Program-made: the position numbers and the translations under genes | From: Salipiger bermudensis HTCC2601 | GTDB lineage: Bacteria; Pseudomonadota; Alphaproteobacteria; Rhodobacterales; Rhodobacteraceae | Length of the DNA stretch: 64,000 nt | NCBI RefSeq assembly: GCF_000153725.1 | Contig: NZ_DS022276.1 | Coordinates: forward strand, 3,836,126 to 3,900,125 | Direction of reading: 5' to 3' | The notes under the pieces: model-generated | What the model was told of the DNA's origin: nothing | Databases searched by the model: none | What the model saw: only the letters and a program-made list of their open reading frames with translations | In this document: in pieces, positions 45,941-54,855 of the stretch | Numbering within the stretch: the first letter of the stretch is position 1 | Layout: every line of letters begins with the position of its first letter

Positions 45941-46057
45941 GGCCGGCCTTTCTGCTGCGTCGTCCTCCCGCATATAGGCATGCACGTTTTGTCTTGAAGA
46001 TGCAAAGGCCCCCGATCTTTCCAGACCGAGGGCCAATTCACGATTGCTTGTCGCGCC

Positions 46058-46846
46058 TTAGGCGGCGGCCTTCACCGCGCGCTTGGTCAGAACCGCGATC
46101 AGGTGGGCGCGGTAATCGCCCGAGCCGTGCAGGTCCGAGATCATGCCGTCGCCCGAGAGCGACAGACCGTCGAGCGCGTCGGCCCCGAAATTCGACGACA
46201 GCGCGGACTCGGCCTCGGACCAGCGGAACACGCCATCCTCGGAGGCGCCGGTCACCGCAACGCGCACGCCGTCGGCGTATTTCGCCACGAACACCCCCAC
46301 CAGCGCGAAGCGCGATGCGGGCTGCTCGAACTTGATATAGGCCGCGGCCTCCGGCACCGGAAACTTGACCGCGGTGACGATCTCGCCCTCTTCGAGCGCG
46401 GTGGTGAACATGCCCTCGAAATAGTCGTCCGCCGCAATCTCGCGGGTGTTGGTGACGATGGTCGCGCCCGAGGCCAGCGCCGCCGCCGGGTAACAGGCGG
46501 AGGGGTCGTTGTTGGCGAGGCTGCCGCCGATGGTACCGCGGTTGCGCACCGCCGGGTCCCCGATGTTCACCGCCAGGTCGGCCAGCGCCGGATAGGCGCT
46601 GCCCACCTCGGCCGCCACCGTCGCATGGGTGGTGCCGCCGCCGATGGTGACGGTGTCCCCATTGATGGAGACGCCCTTGATCTCGTCGATATTCTTCAGG
46701 CTCACCAGCACCGACGGCGCGGCGAGGCGCGCCTTCAGCGACGGAATCAGCGTCTGACCGCCGCCCAGCGCCTGCGCCTCTTCCTTGCCCAGCGCCGCCA
46801 CCGCGTCGGCGACGCTTGTCGGGCTTTCGATCTCGAAGCTGTACAT
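46058..46846 (-). CDS. coxM: FAD-binding subunit of molybdenum hydroxylase (CoxM-like)
   Basis: 262-residue FAD subunit of the xanthine oxidase / aerobic CO dehydrogenase family. FAD-binding motifs: LGGGQTLIPSLKARL near residue 30 and RNRGTIGGSLANNDPSACYPAAAL near 100, followed by the CO_deh_flav_C domain. It is the last gene of coxG-coxS-coxL-coxM. The gap to coxL (109 bases) contains a degenerate form of the dispersed repeat box at 46891-46912. Confidence 0.9.
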   Translation of the reverse strand: MYSFEIESPTSVADAVAALGKEEAQALGGGQTLIPSLKARLAAPSVLVSLKNIDEIKGVSINGDTVTIGGGTTHATVAAEVGSAYPALADLAVNIGDPAVRNRGTIGGSLANNDPSACYPAAALASGATIVTNTREIAADDYFEGMFTTALEEGEIVTAVKFPVPEAAAYIKFEQPASRFALVGVFVAKYADGVRVAVTGASEDGVFRWSEAESALSSNFGADALDGLSLSGDGMISDLHGSGDYRAHLIAVLTKRAVKAAA

Positions 46847-46890
46847 CTTCTATCCTCCTGTCGAAGGGTCTCCGGGCGCAGCGCCCTGCC

Positions 46891-46912
46891 CTTCTTCACG
46901 TTCCAAATACTC
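46891..46912 (-). repeat. Degenerate dispersed-repeat box between coxL and coxM
   Basis: On the leftward strand this reads GAGTATTTGGAACGTGAAGAAG-like sequence (46891-46912), matching the ATATTT...AGAAGAAG box of the other copies. A GGGC-GCAGC-GCCC palindrome follows at about 46874-46886. It lies 43 bases past the coxL stop, inside the operon. Confidence 0.45.
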
Positions 46913-46955
46913 AACGATCCGGCGGCGCCGTCAAGCGATGCCGCCGGAAAGAGGC

Positions 46956-49318
46956 TCAGCCCTGCATCGCTTTCCACACACGGTGCGGCGAAACCGGCAT
47001 GTCGATGTGATCGACCTGCGTGTAGCCGCCCGAATGCAGCGCGTCGATCACCGCGTTGACCACCGCCGGCGGCGAGCCGATGGCGCCGGCCTCGCCGCAG
47101 CCCTTCACCCCGAGCGGGTTGTGGGTGCAAGGCGTGGCACAGGAATGGTCCACCTGGTAGAACGGCACGTCCTCGGCCCGCGGCATGGCGTAGTCCATGT
47201 AGGAGGCCGACAGAAGCTGGCCGTTCTCGTCATAGACGCAGCTCTCGAGCAGCGCCTGCCCGATGCCCTGCGCCAGACCGCCATGCACCTGCCCTTCCAC
47301 GATCATCGGGTTCACCACGTTGCCGAAATCGTCGGCGGCGGCAAAGCGCTCGATGGTGACGCGGCCGGTCTCGGGGTCGAGCTCGAGCTCGCAGGCATAG
47401 GCGCCCGAGGGATAGGTGAAGTTCGCCGGATCGTAGAACGCCGTCTCCTCCAGCCCCGGCTCGATATCCTCGAGCGGGTAGTTGTGCGGCACGTAGGCGG
47501 CCAGCGTCACGTCGCCCCAGGCCACCGACTTGTCGGTGCCCGCCACGGTGAACTGGCCGTCCTTGAGCTCGATGTCGGCATCCGAGGCCTCGAGCAGGTG
47601 GCCGGCGATCTTCTTGGCCTTGTTGATGATCTTCTCGGTGGCGCGCACCATGGCCGAGCCGCAGACCGCGAGGCTGCGCGAGCCATAGGTGCCCATGCCG
47701 AAGGGGATCTTCGAGGTGTCGCCGTGCACGATGTCGATCATGCTCTCGTCGATGCCGAGCATCTCGGCCACCACCTGCGGGAAGGCGGTCTCGTGGCCCT
47801 GCCCGTGCGAATGGGCACCCACCATGACCGAGATCGATCCGGTCGCATTCACCCGCACCGTGGCGGCGTCATAGAGACCGGCGCGCGCGCCGAGCTGACC
47901 CACGAGGTTCGACGGCGCAATGCCGCAGGCCTCGATATAGCAGTTGATGCCGAGCCCGCGCAGCTTGCCATTGGCCTCGCTCTCCTTGCGGCGGGCTCAA
48001 AGCCCTCGCGATCGATCATCTCCTCGAGCTTGTCCATCGTCGCGGTGTAATCGCCGGTGTCGTATTCGACGGCCACCGGGGTCGAGTAGGGGAAGCTGTC
48101 GATGAAGTTCTGCCGGCGCAGCGCGATCGGATCGACGCCGAGCTCGCGTGCCGCCTTGTCGACCAGCCGCTCAAGCTGGAACGTGGCCTCCGGGCGGCAG
48201 GCGCCGCGATAGGCATCGACCGGGACGGTGTTGGTGAAGACGGCCTTCACGTTCACCTGGATCGCCGGGGTCTTGTAGTTGCCCGCCATCAGCGTGCCGT
48301 GCAGCCAGGTCGGCACCGACGACGAGAAGGTCGACAGATACGCGCCCATGTTGGCCAGCGTATCGGTGCGCAGGCCGATGAAGTTGTTGTCGGCATCGAG
48401 CGCCAGCTCGATCTTGGTCACGTGGTCGCGACCATGGGCGTCGGACATGAACGCCTCGGAGCGGGTCGAGGTCCACTTGACCGGGCGATTGATCTGCCGC
48501 GACGCGAAGGTGACGAAGGCCTCCTCGGCGTAGTGGAAGATCTTGGTGCCGAAGCCGCCGCCCACATCCGGGGCCACCACCCGCAGCTTGTGCTCGGGGA
48601 TGCCGAGCACGAAGGCGCCCATCAGCAGACGGATCACGTGCGGGTTCTGCGAGGTGGTGTAGAGCGTGCTCTCGTCGTTGGCGCGGTTGTACTCGCCCAG
48701 CGCGACGCGCGGCTCCATCGGGTTGGCCACGAGGCGGTTGTTGATCAGATCCAGCGTCGTCACATGCGCGGCGTTCGAGAAGGCCTCGTCGATCGCCGCC
48801 TGATCGGAGCCGAACTGCCAGTCGTAGCAGAGGTTGTCGTCGAGATCGTCGTGCACCTTGGCGGCACCGGCCTCGAGCGCGGCCTTCATGTCGACCACCG
48901 CCGGAAGCTCGTCGATGTCGTAGACGATGGCCTCGGCGGCGTTGCGCGCCTCCTCCAGGCTCTCTGCCACGACCGCGGCGATGGGATCGCCCACATGGCG
49001 CACCTTGCCCTGCGCCAGAACCGGGTGCGCCGGCTCCTTCATCGGCTCGCCGTTCTTGTCGGTCACCTGCCAGCCGCAGGGCAGACCGCCGATGCCCTCG
49101 AAATCCTTCCCGGTGAAGATCCGCACCACGCCGGGCATCGCCTCGGCATCGCTGGTGTCGAGATTGTTGATGGTGCCATGCGCCACGTCCGAGCGCAGGA
49201 ACACGCAATAGGTCTGGCCGTAGGTGCTGATGTCGTCGGTGTACTGACCGGCGCCTGTCAGGAAACGCACGTCTTCGCGGCGTTTCTGCGAGGCTCCGAT
49301 GCCATGATCCTTGGGCAT
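46956..49318 (-). pseudogene. coxL: Molybdenum hydroxylase large subunit (CoxL-like, form II type), single-base frameshift
   Basis: Molybdopterin-binding catalytic subunit, about 787 codons from ATG 49318 to the stop at 46956 if one base is restored. The N-terminal part (49318 to about 47997) is in one frame and carries [20 protein letters not shown] and the active-site motif AYRGACR at residues 369-375. The C-terminal part is in another frame, with [29 protein letters not shown] and [21 protein letters not shown]. Restoring one C between 47996 and 47997 (GAG-GCC-CGC-CGC on the coding strand) rejoins the protein. It may be a true mutation or a sequence error. The motif is near form II AYRGAGR, not the form I AYXCSFR of proven CO dehydrogenases. 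Confidence 0.85.
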
Positions 49319-49432
49319 GAAAACTCCTCCCTGGGTGTGGCGGGCAGCCCCCGCCTTGGCAAATCCCTCCCGGACGCCGCGATCCGGCGGGTCCTCCACC
49401 CGCCGATCCGGCCGTTCCGGTTCGTCGCTAAC

Positions 49433-49921
<489 letters not shown>

Positions 49922-50016
49922 GTCCTCCCTGGGTGTCCCTGTCTGTTGTCCTTTGGTGGTCGCGGGCTCCTTGCCTGCCCGCGGGATCTTGTCGAATGCG
50001 CTTCAGGCAATGGGCC

Positions 50017-50550
50017 TCAGTTCGAGACCATGCGCTTGAACCAGCCCTTCTTCTTGCCCTCTTCGGCCGCCTCGCCTTCGGCTTCCGGCGCGTCCTCGGG
50101 ATCCGCCGGTCCTTCGACCGCGTCCTGAAGGTTGGTGAAGAACTGGTCCGCCATCTTCTTTGCGAAACCGTCGATGATGCGGCTGCCGAGCTGTGCCAGC
50201 TTGCCGCCGACCTTGGCCTCGACCTCGTAATGCAGCTCGGTGATGCCGTCGCCCTTGTCGGTCAGCGTCACGTCGGCACCGCCCTTGGCGAAGCCCGCGG
50301 CACCGCCCTTGCCCTCGCCCGACAGCGTCAGGCTCTCGGGCTCGTTGCGGTTCGACAGCGCGACCTGTCCCTTGAAGGTCGCCTTCACCGGGCCGACTTT
50401 CTGAACCACGGTGGCCTCGAAGCCCTCTTCCGGCGACCCGGTCATCTCGGTGCAGCCGGGCACGCATTGCTTGAGAACCTCCGGGTCCAGGATCGCGGCC
50501 CAGACGACCTCGCGGGGCGCCTTGATCTCGCGCGTGTCGCTCATGTGCAT
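50017..50550 (-). CDS. coxG: CoxG-like SRPBCC protein
   Basis: 177 residues from ATG 50550 ([36 protein letters not shown]), a START/SRPBCC-fold protein of the carbon monoxide dehydrogenase subunit G family. The C-terminus has an acidic stretch and ends in a basic [12 protein letters not shown] tail that could bind membrane. CoxG is thought to recruit the enzyme to the membrane or deliver quinone. It heads the coxG-S-L-M operon, 95 bases before coxS. Confidence 0.9.
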   Translation of the reverse strand: MHMSDTREIKAPREVVWAAILDPEVLKQCVPGCTEMTGSPEEGFEATVVQKVGPVKATFKGQVALSNRNEPESLTLSGEGKGGAAGFAKGGADVTLTDKGDGITELHYEVEAKVGGKLAQLGSRIIDGFAKKMADQFFTNLQDAVEGPADPEDAPEAEGEAAEEGKKKGWFKRMVSN

Positions 50551-50609
50551 GGTGGGGGTCCTCCCTTCCTCTCCGGGCCCCACAGTACACGTTGGCCGTG
50601 GGGCGCATA

Positions 50610-50629
50610 TAAGACCAATGGCTAAGACC
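50610..50629. promoter_or_regulatory. Direct repeat upstream of coxG
   Basis: TAAGACC occurs at 50610-50616 and again at 50623-50629, a 13-base period (GGTCTTA on the leftward strand), 60-80 bases before the coxG start. A GCCCCAC / GTGGGGC inverted repeat lies between it and the gene. A regulator site is possible. Confidence 0.3.
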
Positions 50630-50754
50630 AGTGGCGTGTCTCCGGCCGGTCCCGAAAAGGGGATCCGGCCATTTGCCGGCAGCATGGACAATGGCCTCAT
50701 CGCTGCCAAGCGGATTCGTCAAATCTGCCCGGGGCTTGCGCTCCTGGCGCGCGA

Positions 50755-51249
50755 TCAGCCTCCGGCGTAGACCTCGACTGTGGGCAGATCCGTCAGAGGT
50801 GCCTCGATCAGGCGCATCGCGGCAAGCGAGATGCGACTGCCGCCGGTGGCGGGCCCGTCGATGGGGGTCAGCGTCACCTGCGCGGATTTGCCGGTCGCCG
50901 GGAACACCACGCGGCCTTGGCGTTCGGCGCTGACCAGAGGCGTCTCGAGCCAGAAGCCCGGCTTCGAGGGGTCTCCGAGCGACACCACGGTGGTCCCGAG
51001 CCGGCTCTCACCGCCCGCGGACGGTGCCGCCGCGGCGGCGCGCTCCTCGGCGCTGGTGGTGTCGAACTCTTCCTCGGTGCGGGCACCGACGGGCGGGGCG
51101 ATGCCGCTGGCAGGCCGCGCTTCGGGGCGCGCGGCCTCGGTCGAGGTGGCGGCGGTCGCGGTGGCGACGGGCTCTTCCTGCTGGGCCGGCGACATGACCT
51201 GGCCACAGGCGGCGAGCAGCAAGACGGGGAGAAGGGAATACGCTTTCAT
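50755..51249 (-). CDS. Lipoprotein of unknown function
   Basis: 164 residues with a clear lipobox, LAAC (Cys at residue 15), after MKAYSLLPVLL. A low-complexity Ala/Glu/Thr linker (about 20-85) leads to a conserved C-terminal domain (TVVSLGDPSKPGFWLETPLVSAERQGRVVFPATGKSAQVTL, then GPATGGSRISLAAMRLIEAPLTDLPTVEVYAGG). Similar Rhodobacteraceae proteins are sometimes called D-galactarate dehydratase, which the sequence does not support. It diverges from moaA by 82 bases. Confidence 0.8.
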   Translation of the reverse strand: MKAYSLLPVLLLAACGQVMSPAQQEEPVATATAATSTEAARPEARPASGIAPPVGARTEEEFDTTSAEERAAAAAPSAGGESRLGTTVVSLGDPSKPGFWLETPLVSAERQGRVVFPATGKSAQVTLTPIDGPATGGSRISLAAMRLIEAPLTDLPTVEVYAGG

Positions 51250-51331
51250 GCCGGCAGCCTAGGACCAATATCCGGGGCTGACAATCGCGTCCGTCCTTGC
51301 CGAGCGGCGCAATCGCGCCTAGATTTCGCGG

Positions 51332-52336
51332 ATGGAAAAGCTCATCGATCCCTTCGCGCGCCCGATCTCCTACCTGCGGGTCTCGGTCACCGACCGCTGC
51401 GACTTCCGCTGCGTCTACTGCATGTCCGAGAACATGAGCTTCCTGCCCAAGAAAGAGCTGCTGACGCTGGAAGAGCTCGACAGGCTGTGCTCGACCTTCA
51501 TCGGCATGGGGGTCGAAAAGCTGCGCATCACCGGCGGCGAGCCCCTGGTGCGGCGCGACATCCTCAAGTTCTTCCAATCGATGACCCGGCATCTCGATTC
51601 GGGCGCCCTGCGCGAGCTGACGCTGACCACCAACGGCTCGCAGCTCGAGAAATTCGCCAAGCCGCTCTACGAGGCCGGCGTGCGCCGGGTGAACATCTCC
51701 GCCGACACCCTCAACGAGGAAAAGTTCGCCGAGATCACCCGCTGGGGCCGCCTGCCCCAGGTGCTGCGTGGCATCGACGCGGCGCAGCAGGCCGGGATGC
51801 GGGTCAAGCTGAACGCTGTGGCGCTCAAGGGCTTCAACGAGGACGAACTGTTCTCGATGACCGAATGGTGCGCCGAGCGTGACATGGACCTGACCTGGAT
51901 CGAGGTCATGCCGATGGGCGACATCGGCAACGAGGACCGGCTCGACCAGTACTGGAAACTGACCGACCTGCGGGCGCGGCTGGCCGAGCAGTACACGCTC
52001 ACCGACCTGCCCGAGAGCACCGGCGGTCCGGCCCGCTACGTGCGCCTTGAGGAGACCGGGCAGAAGATCGGCTTCATCACGCCGCTCACGCATAATTTCT
52101 GCGAAAGCTGCAACCGCGTGCGTCTCACCTGCACCGGCGAGCTCTTCATGTGCCTGGGGCAAGAAGACAATGCCGACCTGCGCAGTGCGTTGCGCAACCA
52201 CCCGGGCAGCGACGCGCCGCTCGAGGCGGCGATCCGTGCCGCCATCGAGCGCAAGCCCGAGGGCCATGATTTCGACTACTCGCGCCAGAGCGTCGACGGC
52301 CGCGTGTCACGCCACATGAGCCACACCGGCGGCTGA
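51332..52336 (+). CDS. moaA: GTP 3',8-cyclase MoaA (molybdenum cofactor synthesis)
   Basis: Radical SAM enzyme for the first step of molybdopterin synthesis, 334 residues. The N-terminal radical SAM cluster CX3CX2C is C23, C27, C30 ([10 protein letters not shown]). Next come [12 protein letters not shown] and a C-terminal second cluster, [18 protein letters not shown]. The C-terminus ends in Gly-Gly as required for the cyclase. It sits close to the cox-type molybdenum hydroxylase genes but diverges from the lipoprotein gene. Confidence 0.96.
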   Translation: MEKLIDPFARPISYLRVSVTDRCDFRCVYCMSENMSFLPKKELLTLEELDRLCSTFIGMGVEKLRITGGEPLVRRDILKFFQSMTRHLDSGALRELTLTTNGSQLEKFAKPLYEAGVRRVNISADTLNEEKFAEITRWGRLPQVLRGIDAAQQAGMRVKLNAVALKGFNEDELFSMTEWCAERDMDLTWIEVMPMGDIGNEDRLDQYWKLTDLRARLAEQYTLTDLPESTGGPARYVRLEETGQKIGFITPLTHNFCESCNRVRLTCTGELFMCLGQEDNADLRSALRNHPGSDAPLEAAIRAAIERKPEGHDFDYSRQSVDGRVSRHMSHTGG

Positions 52337-52346
52337 TCCCCGTGCC

Positions 52347-52374
52347 CGAAAAATCTTCGCAGGAAGATTTTTCG
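52347..52374 (+). terminator. Hairpin terminator after moaA
   Basis: Perfect 12-bp stem CGAAAAATCTTC / GAAGATTTTTCG with a 4-base loop (GCAG), 10 bases after the moaA stop. The arm carries its own T5 run. It is the first of two hairpins built from the same 11-base word. Confidence 0.65.
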
Positions 52375-52389
52375 CCCCCCCGCGCATCG

Positions 52390-52413
52390 AAGATTTTTCG
52401 TCCGAAAAATCTT
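52390..52413. terminator. Second hairpin built from the same CGAAAAATCTT word
   Basis: AAGATTTTTCG (52390-52400) and CGAAAAATCTT (52403-52413) form an 11-bp stem with a 2-base gap. With the hairpin at 52347 this gives four copies of the word in alternating orientation, able to pair in several ways. The remaining bases to 52623 hold the GNAT gene promoter region and no other gene. Confidence 0.5.
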
Positions 52414-52623
52414 GCGACGTTCGACGGTCGAGCCAGTGACCGGGTCGAGGCCCATGGCGCCGACGTCGCCTTTCACCTTGCGCCAACGCCCCGCCTGAGC
52501 GGCGAAATCCGCCGGCCTCGCGGAAGGGCGTTGGGTCGCGCGCCGCTTTGTGCCTATACTCGCAACAATCCGGGCGCGAGACCCGCCCCCGAGCAGCGAT
52601 GGCAAGACAGGCAAGACCCACAG

Positions 52624-53076
52624 ATGACCCAAGACACGGTTACCGTGCGCCCGCTCCGGGCGGCAGACGAAGAGAGCTGGCGCAAGCTCTGGACCGGCTA
52701 CCTCACCTTTTACGAGTCCTCGGTGAGCGAGGAGGTCTACCAGACCACCTTTGGGCGCCTGCTCGACGGTGACGACCACGAATTCCACGCGCTGGTGGCC
52801 GAAAGCGACGGCGAATTGATTGGCCTCGTGCACTACCTCTTCCACCGTCACTGCTGGCGGGTCGAGAATGTCTGCTACCTGCAGGATCTCTTCGCCGCGC
52901 CCGAGGCGCGCGGCAAGGGCGTTGGCCGGGCGCTGATCGAGGCGGTCTATGCCAAGGCCGACGAGGCCGGATCGCCGAATGTCTACTGGCTGACACAGGA
53001 TTTCAACCACACCGCCCGGCAGCTTTACGACCGGATCGGGACCCTGACCCCCTTCATAAAGTACCAGAGGGCCTGA
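52624..53076 (+). CDS. GNAT family N-acetyltransferase
   Basis: 150 residues from ATG 52624 (MTQDTVTVRPLRAADEESW). The acetyl-CoA loop ARGKGVGRALIEAV near residue 97-110 follows the strand YLQDLFAAPE, and the C-terminal FNHTARQLYDRIG is common in GNAT enzymes acting on amino groups. The substrate is unknown. Its stop TGA shares an A with the next start (TGATG). Confidence 0.9.
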   Translation: MTQDTVTVRPLRAADEESWRKLWTGYLTFYESSVSEEVYQTTFGRLLDGDDHEFHALVAESDGELIGLVHYLFHRHCWRVENVCYLQDLFAAPEARGKGVGRALIEAVYAKADEAGSPNVYWLTQDFNHTARQLYDRIGTLTPFIKYQRA

Positions 53077-54455
53077 TGCGCCGGCTGCTGTTTCCGGTGC
53101 TGATGTGGCTGGCCTCCTGCATGCCGGTCGCCTCTCCGGAGACGGCGAGTCGCGCCGCCGCCTCGCTGGGCGATCTCGGCCCGCTGCCGGCGATGAAGAG
53201 CTTCGCCCAAGCACATCCCGCGCCGCCCGCCATCTCGAATGCCGATCTCTTCCGCGACGTGCTGGACCTGGCCTTCGCGCTGGAATCGGGCCGCGCGCTC
53301 GAGCAGTTCTCGCGTTTCGAGACGCCGGTCACCGTCACGGTGCAGGGCAAGGCGCCGCCGTCCATGGGACCGGATCTCGACCGGCTGCTGCAGCGCCTGA
53401 GACGCGAGGCGGGGATCGACATTTCGCGCGTCAGCGCCGCCGAGGCCAATATCACCCTCGTTGCGGTTCCGCGCGACGAGATCCGCCGCCACCTGCCTCA
53501 GGCCGCCTGCTTCGTTGTGCCCAATGTCAGTTCGCTGCAGGAATATCTCTCCGCGCGCAAGAGCCGGCGGGTGAGCTGGACCAGCGTCACGCGGCGCGAG
53601 CGCGTGGCGATCTTCCTGCCCGCCGATGCCGCGCCGCAGGAGCTGCGCGACTGCCTGCACGAAGAGATCGCCCAGGCGCTGGGACCGCTCAACGATCTCT
53701 ACCGGCTGGGCGACAGCGTGTTCAACGACGACAACGTCCACACTGTGCTGACCGGCTATGACATGACGGTGCTGCGGGTTTTCTACGACCGCACCCTGCG
53801 CTCGGGGATGCGCCGAGACGAGGTCGCGGCGCGGCTGCCGGCGATCCTCGCCCGGATCAATCCCGAGGGCAGCCTGCACCAGGCGCGCCGTCTGCCCGCC
53901 ACACCACGGGACTGGAGCGCGGCGGTGCAGACCGCGCTCGGCCCCGGCACGGATTACGACGCGCGGCTGAAGGCCGCTTCCACGGCACTGGGGATTGCCG
54001 AGCGCGAGGGCTGGCACGACCACCGGCTGGGCTTTTCCCACTACGCCATGGGCCGGCTCTTGCAGGGCAGCGACGCCGAGGCAGCACGGCGCGCCTTCCT
54101 GCGTGCCCGGGACACCTTTGAGCACGCGCCGGATACGGCACTCCACCAGGCCTACGTGGCCGCACAGCTCGCCGCATACGAGATCCACGCCAACCGCCCC
54201 GAGGCGGCGCTGGCGCTGACCGCGCCGCATCTCGACACCGCCATGCGACACGAGAACGCGGCGCTGCTCTCGACGCTGCTCCTCTTGCGCAGCGAGGCGC
54301 TCGACCTGGCCGGGCGGGCCTCGGAAAGCCGGCTGGTCAAGCTGGACTCCCTGGGCTGGGCACGATACGGCTTCGGCCCGGACTGGGCCGTGCGCGCCAA
54401 GGCGCGCGAGATCGGCTCGCTCAATCCGCTCAAGGGAGGCAGGGGCGCAGGATGA
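53076..54455 (+). CDS. DUF2927 lipoprotein
   Basis: 459 residues. A short signal peptide with lipobox LASC (Cys 15) indicates a lipoprotein. The DUF2927 core covers about 90-240, with ITLVAVPRDEIRRHLPQAACFV, RVAIFLPADAAPQELRDCLHEEIAQALGPLNDLYRLGDSVFNDDNVHTVLT. The Cys and the HEEIAQ/LGPLND block are the family signature and resemble a metallopeptidase-like helix. The C-terminal 150 residues look like helical repeats. Start overlaps the GNAT stop and the stop overlaps the next gene, so all three are coupled. Confidence 0.85.
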   Translation: MRRLLFPVLMWLASCMPVASPETASRAAASLGDLGPLPAMKSFAQAHPAPPAISNADLFRDVLDLAFALESGRALEQFSRFETPVTVTVQGKAPPSMGPDLDRLLQRLRREAGIDISRVSAAEANITLVAVPRDEIRRHLPQAACFVVPNVSSLQEYLSARKSRRVSWTSVTRRERVAIFLPADAAPQELRDCLHEEIAQALGPLNDLYRLGDSVFNDDNVHTVLTGYDMTVLRVFYDRTLRSGMRRDEVAARLPAILARINPEGSLHQARRLPATPRDWSAAVQTALGPGTDYDARLKAASTALGIAEREGWHDHRLGFSHYAMGRLLQGSDAEAARRAFLRARDTFEHAPDTALHQAYVAAQLAAYEIHANRPEAALALTAPHLDTAMRHENAALLSTLLLLRSEALDLAGRASESRLVKLDSLGWARYGFGPDWAVRAKAREIGSLNPLKGGRGAG

Positions 54456-54619
54456 TCGTGATCGCTGGGGTTCTCATCGGGGCCATCATCGGCGGGCTGA
54501 CCGCCAAGCGCCGCAAGGGCGATCTTGCCGATATCGCGCAGTTCGTGGTGGTCTATGCCATCGCCTTCGGGCTGGCCGGGCTGATCGCGACCATCGTGAT
54601 CGAGAAACTCGCGACCTGA
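54452..54619 (+). CDS. Small two-helix membrane protein
   Basis: 55 residues starting inside the stop of the DUF2927 gene (ATGA). One hydrophobic helix at about 1-16 (MIVIAGVLIGAIIGGLTA), a basic turn (KRRKGD), and a second helix at 25-50 (IAQFVVVYAIAFGLAGLIATIVIE). I recall this as a conserved small protein of the family, found under misleading automatic names. Function unknown; the coupling suggests it works with the DUF2927 lipoprotein. Confidence 0.7.
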   Translation: MIVIAGVLIGAIIGGLTAKRRKGDLADIAQFVVVYAIAFGLAGLIATIVIEKLAT

Positions 54620-54626
54620 GCCGAGA

Positions 54627-54643
54627 GGCCTGCGTCGCAGGCC
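54627..54643. terminator. Short GC hairpin after the small membrane protein gene
   Basis: GGCCTG-CGTCG-CAGGCC, a 6-bp stem with 5-base loop, 8 bases past the stop. It precedes repeat copy C by 12 bases and may add to transcription termination. No T-run follows. Confidence 0.35.
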
Positions 54644-54655
54644 GTAGAGCAGGCA

Positions 54656-54718
54656 GGGGCGCTGCCCCTCTGGCGCCTGCGGCGCCATTCACCCAGGGAT
54701 ATTTCCGGCCAGAAGAAG
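54656..54718 (+). repeat. Dispersed 3'-end hairpin element, copy C (intermediate form)
   Basis: GGGGCGCTGCCCC (54656-54668), then a second hairpin TGGCGCC-TGC-GGCGCCA, then ATTCACCCAGGGATATTT and CCGGCCAGAAGAAG. It joins the short copies (same box) with the long copies (same second hairpin and ATTCACCC). It lies between the small membrane protein gene and the CoxE-like gene, both rightward. Confidence 0.75.
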
Positions 54719-54855
54719 AACAAGGGCCGCGCGCCGTTTCGGAGGCAGCGCGGTGGGCGGGAAACGTCGGGCGCGTTTTTCCGCGGGGCCGGCGTCGTGG
54801 TGGTTGCGACCGGGGCCGCTTTGCGTAGGATGAGCGCATCCCCAGCGGAGCCCGC

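Noticed and set aside
46956..49318. Form I aerobic CO dehydrogenase
   Set aside because: The large-subunit motif is AYRGACR, not AYXCSFR, so the cox names denote family similarity only.
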